The position numbers were made by a program, and so were the translations under genes. A DNA stretch of 64,000 bases from NCBI GenBank assembly GCA_964373255.1, contig CAYJTG010000008.1, positions 1 through 64,000 of the forward strand. Direction: 5' to 3'. The stretch comes from JACPVU01 sp964373255. GTDB taxonomy: Archaea; Aenigmatarchaeota; Aenigmatarchaeia; GW2011-AR5. Every line of letters begins with the position of its first letter. Within the stretch, counting starts at the first letter, position 1. The notes below the pieces were generated by a model that was given only the letters and a program-made list of their open reading frames with translations, searched no databases and was not told where the DNA came from. This document shows positions 1 through 8,119 of the stretch, piece after piece.

Positions 1-100
1 TTACCATTTAATATCACCTTAATACCATATTAATGCAACGTTATTTAAAGCTTTCGGGCTATTTGGTTAGTGGTTTGGTTCTTTGCAGGCTATTCGTGGG

Positions 101-1864
101 TTATTGGTGGTTGGATTGTAATCCACCTTTCCTTCTATTTTTTGCGCAATTTGGACACCAACCGCCTGCTCGAACATTTCCAGGCTGTGCTTTCCATTTA
201 TGTCCTTCTTTGCATTTCCACAAAATATGTGTTTTTGTGTCAACGTATTTAGTTGAAAGACATTTTCCGCCTTTCAATCTAGCCATTTCATGCATATCAG
301 CAATTGTTAGCGGAACTTTGTGTGAGCAGTATGGACACCATCGCCCATTCTTAATACTGTTTGGTACTGCTTTCCAAATATGGCCTTGCTTGCATTCCCA
401 TTCTAGTTTTACATAGCTTCCTTGATAAGTATCCGAAAGCAGTTTTCCGCCTCGAAGCAACGCAACCGTTTGTAGCTCCTTCAGTTTTTCGGGATAATAG
501 AATTTCAAATCTCCAAGAGCGACATTTTCATTAGGTATTAAAATTCCGAGTTTCTTGCATTCAGATTTGATAAAGTTTCCTATGTCTTCAAGCTTTACAG
601 TGTATGGAACATGCACCAATGTCACGCCATGCTGTTTACATAGCTCTCTTTTAATCTTGTCGTATTCCATTCGCCTTTGGAAATTCATTGTCTTTGAAAA
701 AAACCCAACATCTCTGTAATGCTGTGGCCCGTGATACTCAAACGCCAAATTCAGCTCCTTGCAAAAGCCATCCAATTCCATTCTTGTCCCTTTCTTTGAA
801 ACAAGCCAGCTTGGTTTAGAACTTGGAAAATTACGACCAAACATTGTCTCGAAAAATTTTCTACAAGCTCTTTCGCCAATGCCACGCGCGCAGTTTGGAC
901 ACCATTGGCCGTATTTCACGTTGTTTGGCCTCATCTCGAATATATGACCTTCTTTGCACTGCCATTTCAATGGTGAATGAGCGGCAATATATTTTTGTGA
1001 CAGACACTTTCCGTCCCTCAATTTTGCAAGCTCATGCATTTGTTCTATTGTACGTTTTGTTGTTTTGCCATGTGGTTTTTCTGCATTGGCAACAGCAGAA
1101 CATTTAAAACACCAATGACCTTTTCTAATAAGATATGGCGTAGTTTTCCATACGTGGCCTTCTTTGCATTGAAATTCAAGCTTGGTATCGACATTAACGT
1201 AAGTGTCTGACAAACATTTGCCATCCTTGGATTCTGCAATTTTCTTCAATTCATCCAATGTCCGCTTTGTTTTTCCGGCGCAAGTCAAGCACCATTTCCC
1301 AGTTTTAACACTGCTCGGAATCGATTCCCAAATGTGGCCGTTTTTGCACTTCCATTTTAATTTTGTATTCGCATTCACGTACTTATCAGATAAGCACTTA
1401 CCGTCTTTAGAATTCGCTATTTCCTGCATTTCCTCTATTGTCAGCCTGCTTTTGTCGTGGTTTTTAATAATCCCACACTTTGGGCACCAGTGACCAAATT
1501 TTATGTCATGAGCATTCGCCTTCCAAACATGCCCCTCTTTACATTGCCACTCGAGCATCGCTCTATTGTTAACATATCCTTTGGAAAGACATTTTCCCTC
1601 TCTAGACGTAGCTAATTCGTGCATTTCATCTATTGTGAGTCTTGCACGATGCGAGCAATGAGGACACCAAACGCCTTTTTTAATGTCAGACGGTCTAGCT
1701 TCCCATATATGTTCTTCCTTACATTGCCATTTGTGCTTCGTAAGAGCATCTACATATTCTTTGGATAGAAACTTTCCACCGTGAGATTCTGCCAGTCTTT
1801 TCATCTCTTCGATTGTAAGTTTTCTAGAGTCATTGTATTTCATTAAACCTGCAACGCTTCTCAT
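101..1864 (-). CDS. Seven-zinc-ribbon repeat protein with an inserted restriction/homing-endonuclease-like domain
   Basis: 587 aa. Seven repeats of about 62 residues each carry a LTIEEM-like helix, GGKCLS, a WxCKxGHxW strand and a closing WCPxC pair, so each looks like a Cys/His zinc ribbon (first set C48, H52, C67, C70). Five repeats (about 15-325) precede and two (about 470-575) follow an insert of about 340-445. The insert has MELDGF, EYHGPQHY and a later DKIKRELC, the spacing of PD-(D/E)XK/Vsr-like nucleases. Similar zinc-ribbon arrays joined to such nucleases occur in homing endonucleases and viral or phage DNA-binding proteins (family knowledge). DNA binding and cleavage are inferred. 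It is a single gene upstream of and divergent from the uS12 operon. It could be a selfish gene or a defence protein; the sequence does not decide. Confidence 0.85.
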   Translation of the reverse strand: MRSVAGLMKYNDSRKLTIEEMKRLAESHGGKFLSKEYVDALTKHKWQCKEEHIWEARPSDIKKGVWCPHCSHRARLTIDEMHELATSREGKCLSKGYVNNRAMLEWQCKEGHVWKANAHDIKFGHWCPKCGIIKNHDKSRLTIEEMQEIANSKDGKCLSDKYVNANTKLKWKCKNGHIWESIPSSVKTGKWCLTCAGKTKRTLDELKKIAESKDGKCLSDTYVNVDTKLEFQCKEGHVWKTTPYLIRKGHWCFKCSAVANAEKPHGKTTKRTIEQMHELAKLRDGKCLSQKYIAAHSPLKWQCKEGHIFEMRPNNVKYGQWCPNCARGIGERACRKFFETMFGRNFPSSKPSWLVSKKGTRMELDGFCKELNLAFEYHGPQHYRDVGFFSKTMNFQRRMEYDKIKRELCKQHGVTLVHVPYTVKLEDIGNFIKSECKKLGILIPNENVALGDLKFYYPEKLKELQTVALLRGGKLLSDTYQGSYVKLEWECKQGHIWKAVPNSIKNGRWCPYCSHKVPLTIADMHEMARLKGGKCLSTKYVDTKTHILWKCKEGHKWKAQPGNVRAGGWCPNCAKNRRKGGLQSNHQ

Positions 1865-1985
1865 AAAATTAGATTAAACAAACAGCTTTTAAGTCTATAG
1901 TTCAAAAGAGTCTTTCTAGAGGGCTCGTAGTCTAGTTTGGTTTGCTTTCATTTTAATACTTTACTTCTCAATTAAAAGGGAAGTA

Positions 1986-2022
1986 AACTTCTTTATAAAA
2001 GAACTTTGATCAAGAAATAATA
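1986..2022 (+). other. Imperfect hairpin followed by GATCAAGAAAT, upstream of the uS12 promoter
   Basis: AACTTCTTT and AAAGAACTT can pair around a short loop with one mismatch, and the hairpin is followed by GATCAAGAAAT. The same arrangement, a hairpin then GATTAAGAAATG, is repeated nearly three times upstream of adenylate kinase, and a related form lies upstream of aEF-2. Another 7-bp hairpin (ACTTCTC/GGGAAGT) lies just before it at about 1970-1987. The rest of 1865-2040 shows no gene. The function is unknown. Confidence 0.4.
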
Positions 2023-2044
2023 AGGAAGATAGTACAGTAAGAAA

Positions 2045-2051
2045 CTATAAA
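2045..2051 (+). promoter_or_regulatory. Probable TATA box of the uS12-uS7 operon
   Basis: ACTATAAAG is an archaeal TATA-like sequence. A start site about 25 nt downstream would fall near 2065-2070, exactly where the first stem of the structured leader begins. The position is inferred from spacing only. Confidence 0.4.
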
Positions 2052-2066
2052 GTAATATTTGAAGAG

Positions 2067-2161
2067 AAGGTCTTTAAGATCCCTTGTTCTTTTGGGATTG
2101 ATACAGACCTTAAACGAACTGACGCATCTTCGATGCGTCTATCAGTCTTAAGAAAAGGGAT
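2067..2161 (+). promoter_or_regulatory. Structured 5' leader of uS12 (member of a four-copy leader family)
   Basis: The outer stem is AAGGTCT (2067-2073) with AGACCTT (2105-2111). It encloses GATCCC/GGGATT with a TTGTTCTTTT loop. A second hairpin, GACGCATC-TTC-GATGCGTC (2121-2139), follows. The ribosome-binding region AAGAAAAGGGAT (2150-2161) can pair over 12 bp with ATCCCTT-g-TTCTT (2079-2091), with one bulged base. Alternatively CCTT of the outer stem can pair with AAGG of the binding site. Related leaders precede aEF-1A, adenylate kinase and eS6. Control of translation is inferred. Confidence 0.65.
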
Positions 2162-2166
2162 GTATT

Positions 2167-2592
2167 ATGGCAGGCGAATTTGCTGCGAGAAAACTGAAAT
2201 CTGACAGGAAGAGATTCCGCTGGAAAGAGGACAGATATGTAATCAGAGTTCTCCAGCTGAAAAAGAAAAAAGACCCTCTGGAAGGGGCGCCCATGGCAAA
2301 AGGGATTGTGCTCGAAAAAAGAATTGTTGAGCAAAAGCAGCCTCACTCAGGTCTCATCAAGTGCGTGCGTGTCCGCCTGATAAAGAACGGGAAGCAGGTC
2401 ACAGCGCACGTGCCGTTGACGGGCGCAATAAACCACATAGCTGAACACGATCAGGTCGTTGTTGCGGGCATAGGCGGCTCGCAGGGCGGCGCGGTGGGAA
2501 GCATGGCCGGCGTGAAGTACAAAGTCATCAAAGTAAATGATATTGATCTTGAAATGATAAGAACGGGCCGCAAACAGAAAGCAGTGAAGTAA
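2167..2592 (+). CDS. rps12: Small ribosomal subunit protein uS12
   Basis: 141 aa, the usual length for archaeal uS12 (S23e type). It contains GAPMAKGIVLEK, a KQPHSGLIKCVRV segment and the C-terminal GVKYKVIKVNDI strand. It lies at the decoding centre of the 30S subunit. The universally conserved KQPNSA loop reads KQPHSG here, a small but unusual change in the decoding loop. ATG 2167 follows AAAAGGGA at normal spacing. It heads an operon with a 51-codon ORF and uS7, the conserved str-type order. Confidence 0.97.
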   Translation: MAGEFAARKLKSDRKRFRWKEDRYVIRVLQLKKKKDPLEGAPMAKGIVLEKRIVEQKQPHSGLIKCVRVRLIKNGKQVTAHVPLTGAINHIAEHDQVVVAGIGGSQGGAVGSMAGVKYKVIKVNDIDLEMIRTGRKQKAVK

Positions 2593-2594
2593 AG

Positions 2595-2750
2595 ATGAAA
2601 ACAGACAAATATCGCATCATGTTTGACAAACCATCAGGAACAATTACAGTTGCACCAAAAGGCAATGGCTTGCCGGTTGCGATAAAGTTTGATGAAGAAA
2701 TGAATGACTTTATAGAGCAGTATTTGATACCGCTTGCAGGTCGAGAATAA
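2595..2750 (+). CDS. Small hypothetical protein (51 aa) between uS12 and uS7
   Basis: The ATG is 2 nt after the uS12 stop, and its TAA overlaps the ATG of uS7 (TAATG), so it fits tight translational coupling in the ribosomal operon. The protein starts MKTDKYRIMFDKPSGTITV and ends with an acidic IEQYLIPLAGRE. It has no cysteines and no membrane segment. I do not recognise a family. The coupling on both sides and protein-like composition make it likely real. Confidence 0.65.
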   Translation: MKTDKYRIMFDKPSGTITVAPKGNGLPVAIKFDEEMNDFIEQYLIPLAGRE

Positions 2751-3496
2751 TGAAGGAAAAAATTGATGTCAAAGAAGAAAAAGAAGTAAAACCTAGTACA
2801 ATGATAGACATGGGTGCGCAAATTAAAGCAGTAACAAAAACAAAAGCTGCGCCAAAACCGCGGCTGCCAAAAAAACCCAAGAACATCCCGAAAAGGGAAA
2901 AGACGAGATTCTCATTCAAGCTGTTCGGCAGGTGGGACGCCATCGAGGTGACCGACCCGAGCCTGCGCGGGTATGTGAATATGGAGCCAAAATTTCTGCC
3001 GCGTACAGAAGGAAGCGCACGCGGAAGATTTCACAAATCGCGCATGCACATTGTTGAGCGATTGGCCCTAAAGCTGATGATTTCAGGCCACACGGGCAAG
3101 AAGCACAAGCTGACGTCAGGCAAGTTTGCAGGAAATTACGCCAATGTCATTTCTGCCGTTGAACGGGCTCTGGCAATAATAGAAAGCAGGGAGAAAAAGA
3201 ATCCGCTAGAAGTCCTTGTCCACGCCATTGAAAATGCCGCTGTCCGCGAAGAGGTTGTTTCTTACCAAAAGGGCAGCATAATCGCAAGAGAAGCTGTTAT
3301 CACAAGCCCACAAAGGCGTATCGACAAGGCGCTAAAATTCTTTGCGCAGAGCGCCTACAGGCGCGCTTTTAACAAGAAGAAACCGCTCGCTGAAGCACTG
3401 GCAGACGAGCTCACGGCTGCTTCCAAGGGTTCCACAGACAGCTTCGCCATAAAGGAAAAAGAGCGGCTGGAAAGAGAGGCAACAGGCGCGAGGTAA
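2750..3496 (+). CDS. rps7: Small ribosomal subunit protein uS7
   Basis: 248 aa. The core from about residue 50 carries the uS7 signatures: LMISGHTGKKHKLTSGK, NPLEVLVHAIENAAVREEV and SPQRRIDKALKFFAQSAYRRAF. uS7 nucleates folding of the 16S rRNA head domain. The first 50 or so residues form a Lys/Pro-rich, probably disordered extension that makes it longer than most archaeal uS7 proteins (about 190-215 aa). The start overlaps the stop of the small upstream ORF. Confidence 0.96.
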   Translation: MKEKIDVKEEKEVKPSTMIDMGAQIKAVTKTKAAPKPRLPKKPKNIPKREKTRFSFKLFGRWDAIEVTDPSLRGYVNMEPKFLPRTEGSARGRFHKSRMHIVERLALKLMISGHTGKKHKLTSGKFAGNYANVISAVERALAIIESREKKNPLEVLVHAIENAAVREEVVSYQKGSIIAREAVITSPQRRIDKALKFFAQSAYRRAFNKKKPLAEALADELTAASKGSTDSFAIKEKERLEREATGAR

Positions 3497-3652
3497 ATAC
3501 GAGAAAATTACAATAGAACTGCATTAAAAAAACTTAGAACGCTTATATACTTTTTCTGTATTTGTTATCTATGCGAAAATTTTTGGCATACATATTTGGA
3601 GCACGTCTGGAAAAGAGTTCTTGACAATTTTTGAATTTCATTTAACAGGTTT

Positions 3653-4096
3653 TTATCCGACCTTGATATGATCGTCCTTCACCGTGTTGAGGATCAGCTT
3701 CGTCTCGACGCGCTCCACGAACTCGTAGGTCTGGATTTTCTTGAGAAACGTATCGAGCTCTTTTCTTGTCTTGAAGCTTGCGATTATTATGCTGTCTGCC
3801 TGGCCTGTCACGTCAAAGACACTCGACACGCTCGGGTGCGTCGCTATCTTCTTTTCAACCTCTATCAGCTTTCCCCTGGATATTTTCATTTCGACGATAA
3901 CAGAAACGTCATAACCAAGTTTTTCGTGGTCAAGAGAAGCGGAATATTTCCTTATGACGCCGCTCTTCTCGAGCGCGTTTACCCTGTGCATAATCGTGGC
4001 AACGCTCACGCCTGTGCGCGCGGCGATCTTCCTGTAAGAGAGCTTGGAATTCTCCATGATAATATTCAGTATTCTATTGTCTAGCTCGTCGACCAT
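3653..4096 (-). CDS. Lrp/AsnC-family transcriptional regulator
   Basis: 147 aa from ATG 4096, preceded by GGTG at good spacing; a GTG four codons upstream (4108) is possible. Residues about 1-55 form the Lrp helix-turn-helix (LDNRILNIIMENSKLSYRKI, then TGVSVATIMHRV). The remainder is the RAM ligand-binding beta-alpha-beta domain (VFDVTGQADSIIIASF). Family members bind amino acids or other small ligands and form octamers on DNA. A perfect 22-bp palindrome lies 19 bp upstream, suggesting autoregulation. The effector is unknown. Confidence 0.92.
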   Translation of the reverse strand: MVDELDNRILNIIMENSKLSYRKIAARTGVSVATIMHRVNALEKSGVIRKYSASLDHEKLGYDVSVIVEMKISRGKLIEVEKKIATHPSVSSVFDVTGQADSIIIASFKTRKELDTFLKKIQTYEFVERVETKLILNTVKDDHIKVG

Positions 4097-4114
4097 GACA
4101 CACACCACTACATT

Positions 4115-4136
4115 AAGAGGAACCTAGGTTCCTCTT
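4115..4136. promoter_or_regulatory. Perfect 22-bp palindrome upstream of the lrp-type gene
   Basis: AAGAGGAACCT is followed directly by its reverse complement, AGGTTCCTCTT, with no spacer, 19 bp before the regulator's ATG. A spacerless palindrome fits a dimeric protein-binding site better than an RNA hairpin. It is probably the operator for autoregulation, though it could also fold in the leader RNA. Confidence 0.55.
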
Positions 4137-4365
4137 AGAATCTAGACTTAATCTCCTCCTAGAAGATTTTCAAAATCTAGACTTAATCCTCTCCTGAAAT
4201 TTTTGCTTAAGCTTTTTTCTAAAAAGCTTACTAGACTTAATACTTCCTCAAAGATTTTCAATATGCTCAAAGAATCGAAGGTTCTTTGGCAAACCTGCAC
4301 GCGACAGACACAAATTGACGCATAAAATGCGTCGGGTTAGTGTACGATTGTTTAATATATTGTAT
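4137..4365 (-). promoter_or_regulatory. Long repeated leader of the lrp-type gene
   Basis: Read on the minus strand, ATTAAGTCTAG occurs three times (plus-strand CTAGACTTAAT at 4142, 4177 and 4231), separated by short inverted repeats such as AAGCTTTTT/AAAAAAGCTT. Further upstream are CAAAGAA/TTCTTTG and GACGCAT-aaa-ATGCGTC (about 4319-4335), the latter the same stem sequence as the second hairpin of the uS12 leader. A minus-strand AT box, ATATATTAAA (about 4348-4360), would give a leader of more than 200 nt. The role is inferred; direct repeats could be regulator sites. Confidence 0.45.
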
Positions 4366-4480
4366 TCTGAAGCTTAAAAAACAAACATTTGTTTATAATT
4401 AATACGTATTTTGTTGTTTTTGTTTAGGAAATTGACAAAAACTATATGTATTACTAATAGAAGATTATGTAAGTGGTCGT

Positions 4481-4777
4481 GTGTTTGGGCAAGATATATT
4501 GATAACAACGGATGGGGATTTTACAGTTATACGCCAGTATACAGGAGTTGGAAGGCGTCCAGTACCCATCAGCGTAATCTGCAAAAATGAAAATCGTAGT
4601 GTGATGTACAGATTGTGTAATGTACTAGACAAAAGCCGCGTGGAAGTATGCTCTGTCTATGGTGACATAAATGAAGGGACCGTAAGGGGCAAGCATGCAT
4701 TCATAGATCTCCTGATGCTTCCTGAACACAAGGAAAGGATACCGCCTGGAGTTTACGAAAGGCTGTTTGCATACTGA
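4481..4777 (+). CDS. Hypothetical protein (98 aa)
   Basis: GTG start; no ATG is available near the N-terminus. The protein begins MFGQDILITTDGDFTVI and ends PEHKERIPPGVYERLFAY, a balanced soluble composition without membrane segment or cysteine clusters. No family is recognised. It is isolated between the lrp-type leader and the aEF-2 hairpin region. Translation is plausible but the start is uncertain. Confidence 0.5.
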   Translation: MFGQDILITTDGDFTVIRQYTGVGRRPVPISVICKNENRSVMYRLCNVLDKSRVEVCSVYGDINEGTVRGKHAFIDLLMLPEHKERIPPGVYERLFAY

Positions 4778-4850
4778 GAGGCTATGGAACGGGCTTATTC
4801 TTACGGCGTGTAAAAACAAAACCTATTTTAACCTTTCTACTCAATATAAA

Positions 4851-4994
4851 GAGAATCCACCATCTGAAGATGGTGGATTCTCTTATACAGGAATACCACT
4901 TAGTAATTCACTGTCTAAAGATAGTGGTATTCCATGTATAAACTTCTTTGGGGAAGAAGTTTAATCAAGCGATTTTCTTTAAAAAAGAAAATCG
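4851..4994 (+). other. Cluster of four hairpins upstream of aEF-2
   Basis: Four inverted repeats follow one another: a 14-bp stem with a tetraloop (4851-4882), an 11-bp stem GGAATACCACT/AGTGGTATTCC (4890-4933), AAACTTCTT/AAGAAGTTT (4940-4962) and CGATTTTCTTT/AAAGAAAATCG (4970-4994). The last two are followed by AATCAAG and AGTAAGAAAA, resembling the hairpin plus GATTAAG units before adenylate kinase and uS12. The remaining 4995-5110 contains GACCTTTTCC-like sequence but no gene. The cluster could be terminators of the upstream gene or a leader. Confidence 0.5.
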
Positions 4995-5117
4995 AGTAAG
5001 AAAATTTGAGAAAGTTTTTGATTGACCTTTTCCTGAAAAGTTTGAAAGTGATGTATGATGAAAGGTGTTTTGTTGTTTTATTGACCGTCAAAAGATATAG
5101 GTGTCTTTTTCTGTTAT

Positions 5118-5127
5118 CTTTATAATC
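5118..5127 (+). promoter_or_regulatory. Probable TATA box of aEF-2
   Basis: CTTTATAATC lies about 70-80 nt before the aEF-2 ATG, giving an expected leader of about 45 nt. That leader ends with AAAGGAG, a good ribosome-binding site, 7 nt before the start. The assignment rests on sequence and spacing. Confidence 0.4.
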
Positions 5128-5196
5128 AAGGTACAACAATTAAAAAAGTAACAAAGTACACCAGAATTTTCTCATATAATTAAAGGAGAATCAGAA

Positions 5197-7404
5197 ATGG
5201 CAAAAGACAGGACAGAAGAAATTGCAGAATTGATGAAGCAGCCGCAGCATATAAGAAACATAGCCATCGCCGCCCATATAGATCATGGAAAGACGACGCT
5301 GACAGACAACATCCTGGCGGGCGCTGGCATGATATCAGAACAGCTGGCAGGGCAGCAATTATTCACGGACTTTGACAAGCAGGAGCAGGAGAGAGGAATA
5401 ACTATATTTGCCGCCAACGTGAGCATGGTTCATGAAGTAGAAACGATAGACGCCAAAGGCGTCAGTCACCCCCAGAATTATTTGGTCAATCTTATCGACA
5501 CGCCTGGCCACGTGGATTTCGGCGGGGACGTCACGAGGGCTATGCGTGCTGTAGACGGCGCAATAATACTGACAGACGCTGTCGAGGGCGTGATGCCGCA
5601 GACAGAGACCGTACTCAGGCAGGCATTGCGTGAGCGTGTCAAACCTGTCTTGTTCATCAATAAAGTTGACAGATTGATCCGTGAACTAAAACTCACACCG
5701 GAAAAGATGCAGGAGCGGTTCGTACAGATAATTACTAATGTCAACAGGCTTATCCAGAAATATGCGGAACAGGAATTCGCTGAAAAGTGCCTGGTGAATG
5801 TAGAAAACGGGTCGGTTGCATTCGGCTCTGCATATAGAAAATGGGCAATTTCTATTCCTTACATGAAGAAGCACGGCATAACGTTCAAGGATATTATTGA
5901 TGCCACAACAAACGGGAAGGACGAAGAGCTTTCAAAACGCGCGCCGCTGCACAGGATCGTATTGAACATGGTTGTCAATCACCTGCCAAACCCGCAGGAC
6001 GCGCAGAAGTACAGGGTCCCGCAAATATGGCACGGCGACACAAACGGAGAGATAGGCAAATCAATGCTCTCCATGAACAAGGACGGGCCATTGGCGATAA
6101 TAATTACAAAGGTCGTGCCTGATCCTCATGCAGGCATCGTTGCAGCAGGCCGCATTTTTTCTGGAACAATAAAAAAAGGACAGGAAGTCCGTCTTGTTGG
6201 ACAGCACGTCACGCGCCGTGTCCAGCAGGTTTCCATCTACAAAGGCCCGCAGAGGATACAGATGGACGAGATTCCGGCCGGAAATATCGTGGGCATTGTA
6301 GGCCTTAATGACGCATTCTCCGGCGAGACTATCTGTGACGCCGACCGCGAGATAGAGCCGTTTGAAGCGATAAAGCACATGTTCGAGCCAGTTGTAACAA
6401 AGAGCGTGGAGTGCAAGGACCCGAAGGACCTGCCAAAGCTGATCATGTTTCTAAAGCAGGTGAGCCGCGAGGACCCCACACTGAACGTAAAAATCAACGA
6501 AGAGACAGGAGAATATCTGGTTTCAGGACTGGGCGAACTTCACATCGATGCAAAAATCGAAAGACCCCTGAAAGAGAAAGGCATTGAAGTCACGGCTTCA
6601 CCGCCCATTGTCATTTACCGCGAGACCGTAAGGGCGGCGAGCCCTGTTTGCGAGGGAAAGTCGTCAAACAAACACAATCGGTTCTATCTATTTGCAGAGC
6701 CGCTGGAACAGGGCGTATACGAAGCCATTGTAAGCGGCGAGATCAAGGAAAAAAACATACTAAAATATCTCAAGGAGAATGTACCGAAATTTGTAGAGGC
6801 AGGAATGCTGCGCGATGAGGCGAAGTCGATACAAGATCTGCACAACAGGAACGCACTTCTGGATGTCTCAAAAGGAATCCAGTATCTCAATGAGACAATG
6901 GAACTCATAATTGACTCATTTGACAATGTCATGAATAACGGCCCGCTCTGCGGGGAACCATGCTCTGCAATAAAGGTCAAGCTCACCGACGCCAAGCTTC
7001 ACGAGGATGCGATACACAGAGGACCAGCGCAGGTTATTCCTGCAATCAGCGACGCTCTAAAAAATGCGATATTTAGTGCAAAGCCCACGCTGCTCGAGCC
7101 CGTCCAGACAATACGGCTTGACATGCCTGAAGACGTTATGGGCAATGCAATGAGCCTTGTCCAGAACAGAAGGGGGCAGATAATTGATGTAAAAACAGAG
7201 CTGGGCGCTGCGATCGTGCAGGCCAAGCTTCCTGTCGCGGAGATGTTCGGGTTCGAGGCGCAATTAAAATCAGCGACAGGCGGGAAAGGATTTTATTCAC
7301 TCGTTGACGTGGCTTTTGAACGAATACCAGAAGATCTGAAGCTGTCTGTTATACAGAGAATACGGGAAAGAAAAGGATTGTCAAAGGATTTGCCTGCGTT
7401 CTAA
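5197..7404 (+). CDS. fusA: Translation elongation factor 2 (aEF-2)
   Basis: 735 aa, full length. The GTPase domain shows AHIDHGKTT, DTPGHVDF and NKVD. The C-terminal domains carry LHEDAIHRGPAQVIP, which includes the His normally converted to diphthamide, and end GLSKDLPAF as in archaeal EF-2. It catalyses ribosome translocation. The strong site AAAGGAG precedes ATG 5197. It is transcribed alone and converges on the next gene with a 5-bp gap. Confidence 0.98.
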   Translation: MAKDRTEEIAELMKQPQHIRNIAIAAHIDHGKTTLTDNILAGAGMISEQLAGQQLFTDFDKQEQERGITIFAANVSMVHEVETIDAKGVSHPQNYLVNLIDTPGHVDFGGDVTRAMRAVDGAIILTDAVEGVMPQTETVLRQALRERVKPVLFINKVDRLIRELKLTPEKMQERFVQIITNVNRLIQKYAEQEFAEKCLVNVENGSVAFGSAYRKWAISIPYMKKHGITFKDIIDATTNGKDEELSKRAPLHRIVLNMVVNHLPNPQDAQKYRVPQIWHGDTNGEIGKSMLSMNKDGPLAIIITKVVPDPHAGIVAAGRIFSGTIKKGQEVRLVGQHVTRRVQQVSIYKGPQRIQMDEIPAGNIVGIVGLNDAFSGETICDADREIEPFEAIKHMFEPVVTKSVECKDPKDLPKLIMFLKQVSREDPTLNVKINEETGEYLVSGLGELHIDAKIERPLKEKGIEVTASPPIVIYRETVRAASPVCEGKSSNKHNRFYLFAEPLEQGVYEAIVSGEIKEKNILKYLKENVPKFVEAGMLRDEAKSIQDLHNRNALLDVSKGIQYLNETMELIIDSFDNVMNNGPLCGEPCSAIKVKLTDAKLHEDAIHRGPAQVIPAISDALKNAIFSAKPTLLEPVQTIRLDMPEDVMGNAMSLVQNRRGQIIDVKTELGAAIVQAKLPVAEMFGFEAQLKSATGGKGFYSLVDVAFERIPEDLKLSVIQRIRERKGLSKDLPAF

Positions 7405-7409
7405 TTATC

Positions 7410-8024
7410 TCAGTATACACAGTGACTGTCTCTTAAAACAACAGGTGCATAACGAGGTTCTTTGCCTTCTTTTCTGATTTCCATAAATGCCGCGCGCTGC
7501 GTTGAACTTATAGTGTCTTTCAAAAAATAGGATGCTTCGTCTTCAAACCAATGCTCAACCCCACCACGATATAAGAACCTTGATAGCAATGTATCAACAA
7601 AATTCTCAGCCTCTGTTTCTGAACTAGCAAGACTGTTTCTCATTGTTATTTTTATCATTTCTTCGCGTGTATACGTCGGAACATCGTCTTTTATTCCAAG
7701 AGTATACTTCATAATATTTGTAAAAGGTGCATTGATTGGTGCTTGTAATTCACCTACAGCACGTATTGCACTTACGTATTGTTCTGTAGTGTCCTTCCTT
7801 TTAAATTGCGACCTAAATAAATCAAAAATAGAATTGTAGAACGGGTGTCCGAATATTTTTGCCAGTTTTCTATTTGCTTCGATAACATATTCTTGATTTG
7901 TATGTAGGCTTTCGCCGTTCATAAGTGTTTTTGCCTGTCCTACACTCAATGGCGTGAAATTATCATCTATCGTCCACACACCCAAAGCTTCTGCAACGTT
8001 CTTGTTATCGTCTTGTTTGTTCAT
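7410..8024 (-). CDS. Hypothetical protein (204 aa)
   Basis: Soluble protein with no signal peptide or membrane segment. It contains segments such as YVIEANRKLAKIFGHPFYN and MIKITMRNSLASSETEAENF and ends RYAPVVLRDSHCVY. No family is recognised. It is a single gene flanked by AT-rich DNA; the stop is 5 bp from that of aEF-2. Confidence 0.7.
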   Translation of the reverse strand: MNKQDDNKNVAEALGVWTIDDNFTPLSVGQAKTLMNGESLHTNQEYVIEANRKLAKIFGHPFYNSIFDLFRSQFKRKDTTEQYVSAIRAVGELQAPINAPFTNIMKYTLGIKDDVPTYTREEMIKITMRNSLASSETEAENFVDTLLSRFLYRGGVEHWFEDEASYFLKDTISSTQRAAFMEIRKEGKEPRYAPVVLRDSHCVY

Positions 8025-8119
8025 AACACACCGTTTCTAATTTATTAGGAAAGGTGTTTAAAGTTATCACTTATAAATAGTTATTTCTATCACAATTAAA
8101 TGATTTTTTATTGCTACAT

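Noticed and set aside
5055..5127. 24-codon ORF (MYDERCFVVLL...) upstream of aEF-2
   Set aside because: No binding site, odd composition, and it ends in the apparent TATA box; probably leader or spacer DNA.
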